Source: Nitrospira sp. (GTDB lineage Bacteria; Nitrospirota; Nitrospiria; Nitrospirales; Nitrospiraceae). From it: a stretch of 64,000 nt of DNA. The stretch is from positions 80,482 through 144,481 of the forward strand of contig JALHPO010000001.1 of assembly GCA_022842445.1 (NCBI GenBank). Reading direction: 5' to 3'. A program made the position numbers and the translations under genes. Shown here piece by piece: positions 9,449 to 17,766 of the stretch. The first letter of the stretch is position 1; each line of letters begins with the position of its first letter. A model generated the notes under the pieces. It worked only from the letters and a program-made list of their open reading frames with translations. It searched no databases and was not told the DNA's origin.

Positions 9449-9539
9449 GTGAGGCGTCAGGGGTGAGGGGTACGGCGCGAAAGTATCCTTCTTCGACCTC
9501 TTCTCGCCTAACGCCTCACGTTTCACGCCTTACGTCTTC
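9449..9539. repeat. Family B foldback repeat, copy 2
   Basis: Left arm of GTGAGGCGTCAGGGGTGAGG units and right arm of CGCCTAACGCCTCACG and CACGCCTTACG units, with about 25 bases between them. It fills the whole gap between two convergent genes, a position where a bidirectional terminator would be useful. Confidence 0.65.
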
Positions 9540-9974
9540 CTAGTCCTGCGAGATTTTTGGTTCCGAATACGTCCCCCCTGCTGGAATCACCGACTGTGCG
9601 TATCGCTTATAATGCAACAGCAGATCGCGCACCGAGATCACGCCCACAATCGCGCCACCCTTCGTCACGCCAAGATGCCGAACGCCCAAGTCCGCCATCA
9701 TGTCCTGGGCATCGTCGATCGTGCTGTTCTCCTCGATCGTGCACACGGGGCTGGTCATGATCTTCTCAACCGTCAACTTGCCCAACGGCTTGCCGCTTGC
9801 CACGGCTCGTCGCACGATGTCCGTATCCGTGACGACACCGACCAACTGTTTCCCCTTCTTCACGAATAACGACCCCACCCGCGCCGTCCGCATCGTCTTG
9901 GCAGCGCTGGCAATCGAGGTCTTCGGCCCCACACTCTTAGGTTTCTTGTTCATGATCTTCGATACTGTGGACAT
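9540..9974 (-). CDS. CBS-domain protein
   Basis: A 144-residue protein made of one CBS pair, which usually binds adenine nucleotides and senses energy state. The repeats start at VSKIMNKKPKSVGPKTS and VEKIMTSPVCTIEENSTI, each ending in the typical G-V-(V/I)-(T/S)-(D/R)-(T/R)-D pattern (GVVTDTDIVRR, GVISVRDLLLH). No enzyme domain is attached, so it is a stand-alone regulator or ligand-binding subunit. The ATG at 9974 has a GGAGG site. It is convergent with moaB across a family B repeat. Confidence 0.9.
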   Translation of the reverse strand: MSTVSKIMNKKPKSVGPKTSIASAAKTMRTARVGSLFVKKGKQLVGVVTDTDIVRRAVASGKPLGKLTVEKIMTSPVCTIEENSTIDDAQDMMADLGVRHLGVTKGGAIVGVISVRDLLLHYKRYAQSVIPAGGTYSEPKISQD

Positions 9975-10027
9975 GCTTTCCTCCCTTCTCCTGGCTGAGT
10001 TTTAACTGGATCGATTCCCAAAACCCG

Positions 10028-11056
10028 TTACACAGTCAGTACAATCTTGCCGAAGAACTTTCGGCTCAACATGAGTTCCTGTGCCGCACGCGCTTCCCGA
10101 AGCGGATAGGTGCGGTCGATCACGGCCATCAATCGCTTCTGTCCGACTAGCTCCGCTGCCTTGACCAGTTCTGCACGGGTGCCCATGTAGGAGCCTTTGA
10201 TCGTGAACTGGCGGGAATAGACATAGCGGAGGTCCAGCTTGACCTCTGCTCCGGTCGTGGCACCGCAGGTAATCAATCGGCCGCCCTTGGCCAGAGAGGC
10301 CAGGCACGTCTCCCAGACTTCCGGGCCGATGTGCTCGATGACTACGTCAACGCCCTTCCCTTCGGTCAGGAGCTTCACGCGCTCTGCCACCTTTTCTTTG
10401 CTGTGATTGATGACCGCGTCGGCGCCAAGCACCACGGCCTTGGGAATTTTCTCGTCGGAACCGACCGTCGTGATGACCCGCGCCCCGGCCAACTTCGCCA
10501 ATTGAACGGCCATGCTCCCCACTCCGCTTCCCGCGCCCATAATCAGCACCATCTCTCCATGTTGCAGTCCAGCCAGCGCAAACAGCATGTGCGAGGCGGT
10601 CACGGAAACAAGCGGAAAAGCCGCAGCCTGCTCAAATGCCAGGTTCTCCGGTATCGGCAGGATATTGAGAAACGGCACCTTCACGTACTCGGCATAGCCA
10701 CCATGCGTCTTCGCTCCGACGATCCCGAAGGTACTGCAGAAATTATCCCGGCCGGCCAGACAATTCTCACACTTCCAACAACTGAGTCCCGGCGAGACAA
10801 CCACCCGCGCGCCAACAGTTACTCCCTCAACCTGTGCCCCAATCTGCTCTACAACCCCTGCGATATCCGATCCGGATACATGAGGCAACGGAATCGGATA
10901 GGCAGGATTCCCCTGCCTGATCCAAATGTCGAGATGGTTCAACGCGCAGGCCTTGACCCGAACAAGAACCTCTCCCGTACCGATCGTCGGCGTCGGCAAG
11001 TCTTCAAAGGTTAATTTTTCTGGCCCGCCATGTTCACGAAACAATACCGCTTTCAT
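10028..11056 (-). CDS. Zinc-dependent alcohol dehydrogenase / quinone oxidoreductase (MDR family)
   Basis: Medium-chain NAD(P)H oxidoreductase of 342 residues. The structural zinc lobe is complete (Cys93, 96, 99 and 107 in CWKCENC and NFC). The N-terminal catalytic-zinc region has CALNHLD and PHVSGSD, and the nucleotide-binding site is MGAGSGVGSMAVQLAK. This pattern is nearer to zinc alcohol dehydrogenases than to zinc-free quinone reductases. The substrate is unknown. The ATG at 11056 follows a GGGGTGG ribosome-like stretch that is itself part of a family B-like sequence. Confidence 0.88.
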   Translation of the reverse strand: MKAVLFREHGGPEKLTFEDLPTPTIGTGEVLVRVKACALNHLDIWIRQGNPAYPIPLPHVSGSDIAGVVEQIGAQVEGVTVGARVVVSPGLSCWKCENCLAGRDNFCSTFGIVGAKTHGGYAEYVKVPFLNILPIPENLAFEQAAAFPLVSVTASHMLFALAGLQHGEMVLIMGAGSGVGSMAVQLAKLAGARVITTVGSDEKIPKAVVLGADAVINHSKEKVAERVKLLTEGKGVDVVIEHIGPEVWETCLASLAKGGRLITCGATTGAEVKLDLRYVYSRQFTIKGSYMGTRAELVKAAELVGQKRLMAVIDRTYPLREARAAQELMLSRKFFGKIVLTV

Positions 11057-11059
11057 TTC

Positions 11060-11285
11060 ATACCACCCCTACCGCCTCACTCCTTACGGTTGAATCTTAT
11101 TACTTTCTTCGTAACCAGATCTCAGGATGATCAAAACGGCATGTCACAAGGCCGCAGGGAGCATGGCAGCTGAGGCGTACTTTTCTCACCCACCCTCCCC
11201 GAGCTGCCAGAGCAGCTCTTTCCCGATGGGGTACGTCGCAAGGAGACATGCGACTGAGCACGCAGTGAGATGGCGTTTTCATCAT
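11060..11285. repeat. Repeat-derived spacer (family B-like fragment plus degenerate family D element)
   Basis: 11061-11090 carries CCCCTACCGCCTCACTCCTT, a family B half unit. 11165-11280 has the order CTCACCCACC, hairpin GAGCTGC/GCAGCTC (loop CAGA), TTTCCCG, GGAGAC and GAGCACGCAG, which resembles the middle of the foldback at 63290-63418. The similarity is by eye and partial. No gene is supported here. Confidence 0.35.
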
Positions 11286-11289
11286 CCTG

Positions 11290-12219
11290 CTAGAATCTCA
11301 ACGTCCCCTCCAATACCCGCACACACTGCCCTCCCACCTTGACGGATTGAATGATGTCGTCGTCTGAATCCACCCGGACATACACGCGCGAAGGCCGATC
11401 GATTTCATAGCCTTGCTCGGCGATAATTTCGGTGACCGGCCCCACATCAACGACGCCGTTTTGGACCAGATAGGCCCCCAAGGCGCCGCTCGCGCTGCCC
11501 GTCGCAGGATCTTCCAGAATTCCGATTGACGGGGCAAACATCCTGGTATGCACCGTAGAAGAGGGCTCCACCGTGACAGTGGTAAACACCATGATGCCGT
11601 TCGCGCCATACCGGCGGCACACATCCGCAATCGCCGAGGCATCGGGACGGATTGATCGGACTGCCGTCAGTGTCCGCACCGGGACGATCAATACCGGCAG
11701 TCCGGTGGAGACGGCTTCGATCGGCCACTTAGTGTCGGCAATGACGTGCTTTGACAGGCCTAGGGCCGCGGCAACTTTGTAGAGATCCTCCGTCTCCTCG
11801 ATTGGCCCAAGAAATTCCGGTTTGGGCTGTGTCATCACCACCTGCTCTACCTGCCCATCGTCCGCGTGCAGTTCGACGGGGAACAACCCGATATTGCACT
11901 CCTGCATCAGCCGCGTGACCGGTTCTTTCACGGAGATGATTCCCAGCTCGGCCAGAATAAAGAAAGTGCCCAGGACCGGATGGCCGGCGAACGGAATTTC
12001 CTGCGTGGGAGTAAAGATGCGCAGCCGCGCCACGGCGGCCGGATCGGTCGGCGGGAAAACAAACACCGTCTCGGACAGATTCATTTCGCGCGCGATTTGC
12101 TGGAGCAGATCGTCGCTCAACCCTTGCGCATCGGGGATAACGGCGACAGGATTCCCTCCGAACGGCTGGGAGGTAAACACGTCGGCCTGGTAAAACTTCA
12201 GCGACCGCGGCTCAGGCAT
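11290..12219 (-). CDS. PhzF-family protein
   Basis: A 309-residue member of the PhzF/diaminopimelate-epimerase-like fold, an isomerase family whose best-known member acts in phenazine synthesis. Diagnostic segments are YQADVFTSQPFGGNPVAV at the N-terminus, NLSETVFV with the catalytic glutamate, FTPTQEIPFAGHPVLGT and EDPATGSASGALGAY. No phenazine genes are nearby, so the substrate is unknown, as for most PhzF homologues. The start at 12219 has AAGGAG about 13 bases upstream. It may share a transcript with the MDR gene downstream, but 233 repeat-like bases lie between them. Confidence 0.9.
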   Translation of the reverse strand: MPEPRSLKFYQADVFTSQPFGGNPVAVIPDAQGLSDDLLQQIAREMNLSETVFVFPPTDPAAVARLRIFTPTQEIPFAGHPVLGTFFILAELGIISVKEPVTRLMQECNIGLFPVELHADDGQVEQVVMTQPKPEFLGPIEETEDLYKVAAALGLSKHVIADTKWPIEAVSTGLPVLIVPVRTLTAVRSIRPDASAIADVCRRYGANGIMVFTTVTVEPSSTVHTRMFAPSIGILEDPATGSASGALGAYLVQNGVVDVGPVTEIIAEQGYEIDRPSRVYVRVDSDDDIIQSVKVGGQCVRVLEGTLRF

Positions 12220-12321
12220 TCCGTCACGATACTCCTTCTGCTGAAAAATGGAAACCGGCGAAAGAACGGACCATCATCGACCTGATTTGACAGGTACCGC
12301 GCGGCTTTGTCACACTTGCGC

Positions 12322-12576
12322 ATGACCGATGACGCCGTCCCGCAAGAAATCACCCGTGCGCTCGAGATCCTGGGACTGACACTCCCCGTCACATCCGACG
12401 CGCTCGATCGGGCTAAACGGGTCCAACTCTACAACTGGAACCCGGCCCGTTACGCGAATCTCACGAACAACCCGACCCAATATATGACGGCCTACAAGAA
12501 GGCCGAAGAGATGACCAAGCTCGTCGAAGCCTCACATGCACTGCTCTCGGCGGTACTTGTGCCGGATGAGAGCTGA
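12322..12576 (+). CDS. Small J-domain-like protein lacking HPD
   Basis: An 84-residue protein not firmly recognised. Its helix pattern (EITRALEILGLTLPVTSDAL, then AKRVQLYNWNPARYANL, then KKAEEMTKLVEASHALLSAV) follows the helix I-IV spacing of a DnaJ J-domain. Where HPD should be there is NPAR, so it could not stimulate Hsp70 in the usual way. The ATG at 12322 was chosen; a TTG 15 bases earlier is also open. No clear ribosome site is present. It reads away from the divergent phzF gene and ends in a family A repeat. Confidence 0.5.
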   Translation: MTDDAVPQEITRALEILGLTLPVTSDALDRAKRVQLYNWNPARYANLTNNPTQYMTAYKKAEEMTKLVEASHALLSAVLVPDES

Positions 12577-12579
12577 TAG

Positions 12580-12712
12580 CGTATGGCGCATAGCACGTGA
12601 AGGACTGAGAGCTGATTGCCTCTAGCATATGGAAGAAGCTCCTCATTCCAATCTCATCCCATACTTCTTCATCCCGCTTGTGCCATAAGCCATTAGCTAT
12701 ACGCTCATTCTC
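12580..12712. repeat. Family A foldback repeat, copy 4
   Basis: Arms GATAGCGTATGGCGCATAGC and GTGCCATAAGCCATTAGC with a longer loop that holds a second, more degenerate pair (GATTGCCTCTAGCATATGG). It fills the gap between two convergent genes. Confidence 0.65.
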
Positions 12713-12715
12713 TTA

Positions 12716-14668
12716 TCATCCCACCTCGTGACTTGTGACCCGGCTCATCCCTTCATCGCCTTCCGGACGGGCCACCGGCCAGGTAATCAAACCCGACACC
12801 CCTTCCGGCGATCCGACCGGCTGGGTTTGCTGCGCATAGATCTGCGGCAACCGGTTGGTTCCAAACTTCGAGATATATAGAAACACATGTTCGCGCGAGT
12901 TGACGCGCACCGCCCAAGGGTGAAAATCGTTCTTGTAGAACTCTTCACAAAGCTGCATCGCATCCAGGCAGGACAGCGTGCTGGGGTCATTCAGTGTGTA
13001 GTAGTAATCGAGCGGGAGATCATACTCTTCCTGTTTATGAATCGTAATGCCGAATTGTTCCGGACGGCGCACCATCGGCGTATGGCGGTACGCTACGAAA
13101 TAGAACAGTTCCAGCGAGTGAATCGCCGGCTGGTTCTCAAGGACGAACCGCCTGGTTTCCATCGCTTCCTCGAACGTTTCGCCCGGAAATCCGTAGAAGG
13201 CCATCACATGGTTCCAGATCCCGGCCTGCGCCGCCATCTGAAGATTGCGCTGGATCACGTGCTTCGTCGCGTGCTTGTCCATGAGATTCAACACGCGCTC
13301 GTTCGCCGATTCCATGCCGTAATAGAGCGTACAGCAGCCGGCCTTGGCGGCGAGATCCCAGGTGGCCTGGTCTTGTAGCGTCTCCTCAAATCGGATCAGG
13401 GTCGTCCACTTGATCCCGACGTCCTGATCGATCAGCAGCTGTGAAACTTTCTTAAACAGTGCCGGCGGATAGGATTCGTCGGAAAAGAGGAAGTGCCGGC
13501 AGCGATACTTGTCCCGCAGCGCCTTGATCTGTTCGACCACCAGCTGGACCGGCATCCCCCGATACTGATCAAAATACCCCTGGCCATGGTCGCAGAATGT
13601 GCAGCGCCCCCAATAGCAGCCGCGCGTCGCCAGGTAGGGAATGATCAGTTCCGGAACGAAGTAGCGATCCAGCGGCATCCCCTCGAAGTCCGGCAACGGC
13701 AGCGCAGCCGTCTTCTCGGTATAGACTTCGGTATTCCGGTGAAGACCTGTGTCATCGCGATAAATCAAGTTCGGCACGGTGGCGATCGGTCGCTGTCCGT
13801 TCAAGGATTCAATGAGCCACAGGAGCGCATGCTCTCCCTCATAAAGAATTGCTGAATCAAAGACTTCCGTGAAAAACCGCTCGTGATTCACTAGGTCCTC
13901 GTGAAGGCGCGTAATGACGTTGCCGCCCACCACCACATGGATCTGCGGGAACGTGTCCTTAATCATCTTTGCGAAGGTCAGACCCGCTAAGAACTGCATC
14001 TGCGTCCCGATGGAAATCCCGATCACATCCGGCTGCTCTCTCGCCACCTCCGGCATGACCAGCTGATTACAGAGATCCCGATAGACGTTCACCTGCTCAT
14101 CTTCTAAACAGGCAAACACTTCCTTCGAAACACCGGGACGATAGCCTAAGTTGCTTTCCATCGGATAGAACACCAGCGAGGCGGGATAGTACGCGGCGGA
14201 GATATAGGCCATGGCCTCACGAAAGGTATTGAGCGCCCCCTCCAGAATCTCTGCCTCATAGAACCGTTCGCCACGCACGATCAGCTTGGCATCCTCCGCC
14301 CGTTCCGCGAGATCGAACACATCGACATCATAGGCCTGCTCAACCACTGCTTTTTGTCCCACATCACGTTCGGTCAGACTTCCCGCCTTCTCTTTGTCCT
14401 GCAATGCTTTGAGCTGCATGCCCAATCGGGCCTTCACCCAGATCAAAAACTCCACACTGAAGAAATGATCCCACATCCCGATATTGATATCGCGCTGGAT
14501 GACGGTATGGCCCGCCTCCCGCAATACAGCAGTCAAGGAAGGCAAGGCGAGATAGGGCGCTGTCGGCACCCACTCAGGCGGGAATAGGAGCATGACCTTG
14601 GATTGCTTCCGATCTTCTTTCTTGATCGGAGCCAGGCCGTCAATTTGTACAAGTCCACTCGCGCTCAT
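12716..14668 (-). CDS. B12-binding-type radical SAM protein, CX4CX2C variant (paralogue 1)
   Basis: A 650-residue radical SAM enzyme. Residues 24-62 (VMLLFPPEWVPTAPYLALPS) and 213-255 (PDVIGISIGTQ to VVVGGNVITRL) form the two halves of a cobalamin-binding-like Rossmann domain, split by a helical insert of about 140 residues. The radical SAM core starts at about 345. The cluster motif is RGCYWGRCTFC (Cys351, 356, 359), spaced CX4CX2C instead of CX3CX2C. DESYPPALF, YYGMESANERVLNLM and FYGFPGETFEEA follow as expected for the barrel. No DxHxxG motif is seen. The substrate is unknown. It is followed by the repeat at 12580 and preceded by its paralogue. Confidence 0.85.
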   Translation of the reverse strand: MSASGLVQIDGLAPIKKEDRKQSKVMLLFPPEWVPTAPYLALPSLTAVLREAGHTVIQRDINIGMWDHFFSVEFLIWVKARLGMQLKALQDKEKAGSLTERDVGQKAVVEQAYDVDVFDLAERAEDAKLIVRGERFYEAEILEGALNTFREAMAYISAAYYPASLVFYPMESNLGYRPGVSKEVFACLEDEQVNVYRDLCNQLVMPEVAREQPDVIGISIGTQMQFLAGLTFAKMIKDTFPQIHVVVGGNVITRLHEDLVNHERFFTEVFDSAILYEGEHALLWLIESLNGQRPIATVPNLIYRDDTGLHRNTEVYTEKTAALPLPDFEGMPLDRYFVPELIIPYLATRGCYWGRCTFCDHGQGYFDQYRGMPVQLVVEQIKALRDKYRCRHFLFSDESYPPALFKKVSQLLIDQDVGIKWTTLIRFEETLQDQATWDLAAKAGCCTLYYGMESANERVLNLMDKHATKHVIQRNLQMAAQAGIWNHVMAFYGFPGETFEEAMETRRFVLENQPAIHSLELFYFVAYRHTPMVRRPEQFGITIHKQEEYDLPLDYYYTLNDPSTLSCLDAMQLCEEFYKNDFHPWAVRVNSREHVFLYISKFGTNRLPQIYAQQTQPVGSPEGVSGLITWPVARPEGDEGMSRVTSHEVG

Positions 14669-14682
14669 GTTTGTTCTTTGTT

Positions 14683-14762
14683 AGGCGTGAAACGTAAGGC
14701 GTCAGGTGTAACCCAAGGATTGCATCCTCGCCCCTTACGCCTCACCCCTTACCCCTTACGGC
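14683..14762. repeat. Family B foldback repeat, copy 3
   Basis: Left arm GTTAGGCGTGAAACGTAAGG and right arm CGCCCCTTACGCCTCACCCC with more TTACCCC units. It lies exactly between the two radical SAM genes and may uncouple them. Confidence 0.65.
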
Positions 14763-14767
14763 CCCCA

Positions 14768-16666
14768 TTACATTTTCCCCGCCAATGTGTGCGTGACTCC
14801 GGATATTTTTGCAGCTTCATACTGCAGGTCTTGCCGCTTTTCTAAACCAAATTTTGAAATGTAGAGAAAGATGTATTCCCGGATGTACAGGCGCAGATCC
14901 CAGCCTGGATTGTGGTTCCGCTCGAATTGCTCGAACACACGCTCCGCCTCTTCAATGCTCATCCCATGTTTCACTGTGTAATAGTAGTCGAGCGCCAAGT
15001 CCCATTCGGGATTCTTGTAGGCGGTCACCCCCCACTTCTCCGGATGCCTGGCGACCGGGTTGTGCCGGCCCAGGTCGAAGGTACCGAAGCCCAGGGAATG
15101 CACATGGTCCTTGTTCGCTTCAAGAAATTGTACCGATTGCCAGGCCTCCTCCTTCGTCTCACCGGGAAATCCGAAGAAGCCCATACAGTGGTTCCAAATG
15201 CCCGCATCGGCCGTGAGCTGCAAATGCTTCGTCATGATCTCAGTCGTGGTCGCCTTATCCATGAGCTGCAGAACTCGCTCGACGCCAGACTCATAACCGA
15301 AGTGGAGATACTTGCACCCCGATTCCTTCGCATCTTGCCACACCGTCTGATCCAGCAAACTCTTTTCAAACCGCATGTGCGTGGTCCAGACGATGCCCAT
15401 CTTGCTGTCGATCAGCCCGCGCGCCAACTTGCGGAAGAGCGCCGGCGGATAGGATTCGTCCGTAAAATGGAAATGCTTCGCGCCATATTTGTCGCGCAGG
15501 TATTGGATTTCACCCAGGGCCTCTTGAATGGTCTTTGATCGGTAGCCTGCCGTATAGCCCTCACCATGGTCGCAGAACTCGCAGCGGCCCCAGTAGCAGC
15601 CACGTGTCGCCAGATAGGGCATGATCTTCGTCGGGACGAAGTATTTTTCCAGCGGCAGGCCGTCGAAATCCGGCGGCGGAAGCGCGTGCATATCTTCCGC
15701 AAAACTGATCGTGGAGGCGTGGATGCCGGCCTCATCCTTATAGATGGTATTGGGCACCGCGGCCAAACTCCGCTTCGCCCCCACGGCCGAGACCAGCTGC
15801 ACAAAGGCCGTCTCCCCTTCATAGACCACGGCGCTGTCAAAATACTGAAACAGGGGCGACTGGGGCAGCACATCGCGCAGGCGGGTTACCGTATTACCGC
15901 CAATCGTCACGTGGATATGGGGGAAGTGCTGCTTGATGAGGGCGCAGAAGGTCATGGTGGAAAACATCTGCTGCTGGAGGACGATCGAGATGCCGATCAC
16001 ATCCGGCTGCTCTTTCTCGATCACCGGCTTCACAAGATGCTCAAACACATCGCGGTAGATGTTGACCTGGATGTCGTTCACCGCGTCCATAATCTCGGAC
16101 GAGACGAAGACCTTGTACGAGAGATTCGTCTCCATCGGCGGCATGCAGATCCGCGCCGGAGCATAGACCATCGAGATGACCGCAGTAACTTCTCGAAAGA
16201 CTTGAATGGCCCACTCTAACTGATCGATATCGTAGAACTCTTCTCCTCTGATAATACGCTTGGCCTGCTCCGCCTTCTTGATCAATTCATCGATCTTCTG
16301 GCGGGTCACGTCGCACAGCGCCAGCTGCAAATCCATCTCATTGGCGTCGAGATCCCGCTTCTTCGAGAGCTTCCGCAGCCGGTCCAACTGCTGCGGCACC
16401 TTGCGGAGAACTCTCTTCAAAAAGTCCTCGCTGAAGTACCAGTCCCACATCTCCAGATTGATATCTTTTTGAATGACCGTATGGCCTGCCTGCCGCAGGA
16501 CGGCGGTGAGGGAGGGAAGACTCAAATAGGGTTCGGAGGGGTACCAATCGGGCGGGAAGATCAGCATGACCTTCATCTTCCGGCCACTGGTGGCTTCGAA
16601 GGACTGACGATTGAGGAGGATCAGCTCTTTAGAAGCCCGCTCGCCTTTAGAATACTCGATACGCAT
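14768..16666 (-). CDS. B12-binding-type radical SAM protein, CX4CX2C variant (paralogue 2)
   Basis: A 632-residue paralogue of the next gene, co-linear over its full length. It has the same split cobalamin-like domain (VMLIFPPDWYPSEPYLSLPS; PDVIGISIVLQQQ to VTIGGNTVTRL), the same long helical insert (about residues 80-200) and the same cluster spacing, RGCYWGRCEFC (Cys357, 362, 365). TDESYPPALF, FGYESGVERVLQLMDKA and FFGFPGETKEEA mark the barrel. The start is uncertain: ATG at 16666 has AAGGA about 11 bases upstream, a TTG at 16714 is also open, and a later ATG begins MKVMLIFPP. The substrate is unknown. Confidence 0.84.
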   Translation of the reverse strand: MRIEYSKGERASKELILLNRQSFEATSGRKMKVMLIFPPDWYPSEPYLSLPSLTAVLRQAGHTVIQKDINLEMWDWYFSEDFLKRVLRKVPQQLDRLRKLSKKRDLDANEMDLQLALCDVTRQKIDELIKKAEQAKRIIRGEEFYDIDQLEWAIQVFREVTAVISMVYAPARICMPPMETNLSYKVFVSSEIMDAVNDIQVNIYRDVFEHLVKPVIEKEQPDVIGISIVLQQQMFSTMTFCALIKQHFPHIHVTIGGNTVTRLRDVLPQSPLFQYFDSAVVYEGETAFVQLVSAVGAKRSLAAVPNTIYKDEAGIHASTISFAEDMHALPPPDFDGLPLEKYFVPTKIMPYLATRGCYWGRCEFCDHGEGYTAGYRSKTIQEALGEIQYLRDKYGAKHFHFTDESYPPALFRKLARGLIDSKMGIVWTTHMRFEKSLLDQTVWQDAKESGCKYLHFGYESGVERVLQLMDKATTTEIMTKHLQLTADAGIWNHCMGFFGFPGETKEEAWQSVQFLEANKDHVHSLGFGTFDLGRHNPVARHPEKWGVTAYKNPEWDLALDYYYTVKHGMSIEEAERVFEQFERNHNPGWDLRLYIREYIFLYISKFGLEKRQDLQYEAAKISGVTHTLAGKM

Positions 16667-16792
16667 CCCGGCCTGATCCTTGCTCAAACTTGCCAAAACT
16701 GACAAGAAAGCCAATGGGTTAGATTCAGAGTGGCTATTTTAGGGGGCGAAAGAGGGAGATGCAAGGGCAGGAGGGATTGCGGGGCGACCAGG

Positions 16793-17110
16793 CACTTTCC
16801 TCTGCTCGCTGACCGCGCACGCAAGATCTGATTAGACTTTTAGATCATGGGCGGTGCTCGGTCAATGCGCGCAATAAGGAAAGTACCTCGCCCCCCCCCG
16901 CATATGAAGAGAAGAAGAGAAAAGCAACATCGGTCGACGATCCAACCCATTCGTCCTCGCTCCACCCATCCCCCAGTGGGTCCCTTCCGCTGCGGGCGAA
17001 TGGGCACCCAAATCGACGCCACCCGAAAGCGAGGAAAAGTTATGAGAAGACACTCGGTCAATGCGCGCAGTAAAGAACCGCCTGCCCTCCCCTTCTTGAG
17101 TCTAGAAAGA
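16793..17110. repeat. GC-rich repeat-derived region, no gene supported
   Basis: The 670 bases between 16667 and 17335 hold no convincing gene. CTCGGTCAATGCGCGCAATAA (16857-16877) recurs with one change at 17053-17073. The segment CCTCTGCTCGCTGACCGCGC at 16796 resembles the inner arm of the foldback at 63161-63258. CCCATTCG and CGAATGGG form an inverted repeat inside. A 103-codon open frame on the minus strand (16840-17151) is composed of this repeat material. Confidence 0.5.
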
Positions 17111-17111
17111 G

Positions 17112-17158
17112 GGTCAAGTCTTGCAATCCAACACCACCCTGCCGCCGCCACGCCCTCT
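17112..17158. repeat. Family C REP-like motif, copy 1
   Basis: GGTCAAGTCTTGCAATCCAA followed by CCGCCGCCACGCCCTC. The same two modules recur at 17965-18012 and 21350-21399, and the second alone at 17791, 18627 and 19638. Confidence 0.65.
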
Positions 17159-17239
17159 ACCGCCCCCCCCTGCTCCGTTTAATCGGTGCTCGCCGTAGGA
17201 TGCCTCTCGGAGGGTAGCTGGAGTTCCGCCTCACGGCGC

Positions 17240-17283
17240 CGCCATAGACCCGCCCTCTCCGACAAAGTAGAATGTCCCCGTTT
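17240..17283. repeat. Family C repeat: 45-bp direct repeat, copy 1
   Basis: Starts CGCCATAGACCC and ends AGTAGAATGTCCCCGTTT. It matches 18663-18706 at nearly every base, about 1.4 kb away. An inverted partial copy (AACGGGGACATTCT) lies at 17738-17751. Confidence 0.75.
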
Positions 17284-17335
17284 CGTTCTGTTTCAGCCCG
17301 GCCTTTGCGCACATGCCAGAGGAGACCTGAGCGAG

Positions 17336-17698
17336 ATGCTCTATCGAGCCGGTGCGGATCTTGTGTTGTGTGTGCATTTAGCGTTTGTGGCATTTGCAGT
17401 GTTCGGAGGATTCCTGGTGTGTTGTGATCCCGGCTGGACATGGGTACACATTTCCGTCGTGCTCTGGTCTTCGATCGTCAATCTGATGAGCTGGACCTGT
17501 CCCCTTACGCCGATCGAGCAGACTCTACGTCGTCGTGCTGGCGAATCCGGCTATTCCGGCGGCTTTGTGCAGCACTACGTTGGACGCCTTGTCTATCCAC
17601 GCGGCATGCCGCGCCAATTGGAGCTGGTGGCCGGGGTTTCTGTTGTGGTGGGCAATGTGCTGGTCTATGCGTTGATGTTTGCTCTAGCTGGACAATGA
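17336..17698 (+). CDS. DUF2784 membrane protein
   Basis: A 120-residue integral membrane protein with three or four helices. ADLVLCVHLAFVAFAVFGGF, WTWVHISVVLWSSIVNLMSW and CPLTPIEQTLRRRAG are the signature segments of DUF2784, a family of unknown function. The C-terminal helix is VAGVSVVVGNVLVYALMFAL. The start at 17336 has GAGGAG about 12 bases upstream. A longer frame upstream runs through repeat DNA. It is an isolated gene inside the repeat-rich zone. Confidence 0.82.
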   Translation: MLYRAGADLVLCVHLAFVAFAVFGGFLVCCDPGWTWVHISVVLWSSIVNLMSWTCPLTPIEQTLRRRAGESGYSGGFVQHYVGRLVYPRGMPRQLELVAGVSVVVGNVLVYALMFALAGQ

Positions 17699-17732
17699 CC
17701 CCTAGCAGTTTCGCGCACTGATAAAGCGATTT

Positions 17733-17757
17733 GGGAGAAACAACGGGGACATTCTGA
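17733..17757. repeat. Family C motif, inverted partial copy
   Basis: AAACAACGGGGACATTCTGA is the reverse complement of the end of the 45-bp repeats at 17264-17283 and 18685-18706. Confidence 0.5.
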
Positions 17758-17766
17758 ACCTTCAAG

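Noticed and set aside
16840..17151. 103-codon open frame on the minus strand
   Set aside because: It lies wholly in repeat-like GC-rich DNA, has no ribosome site and low-complexity content.
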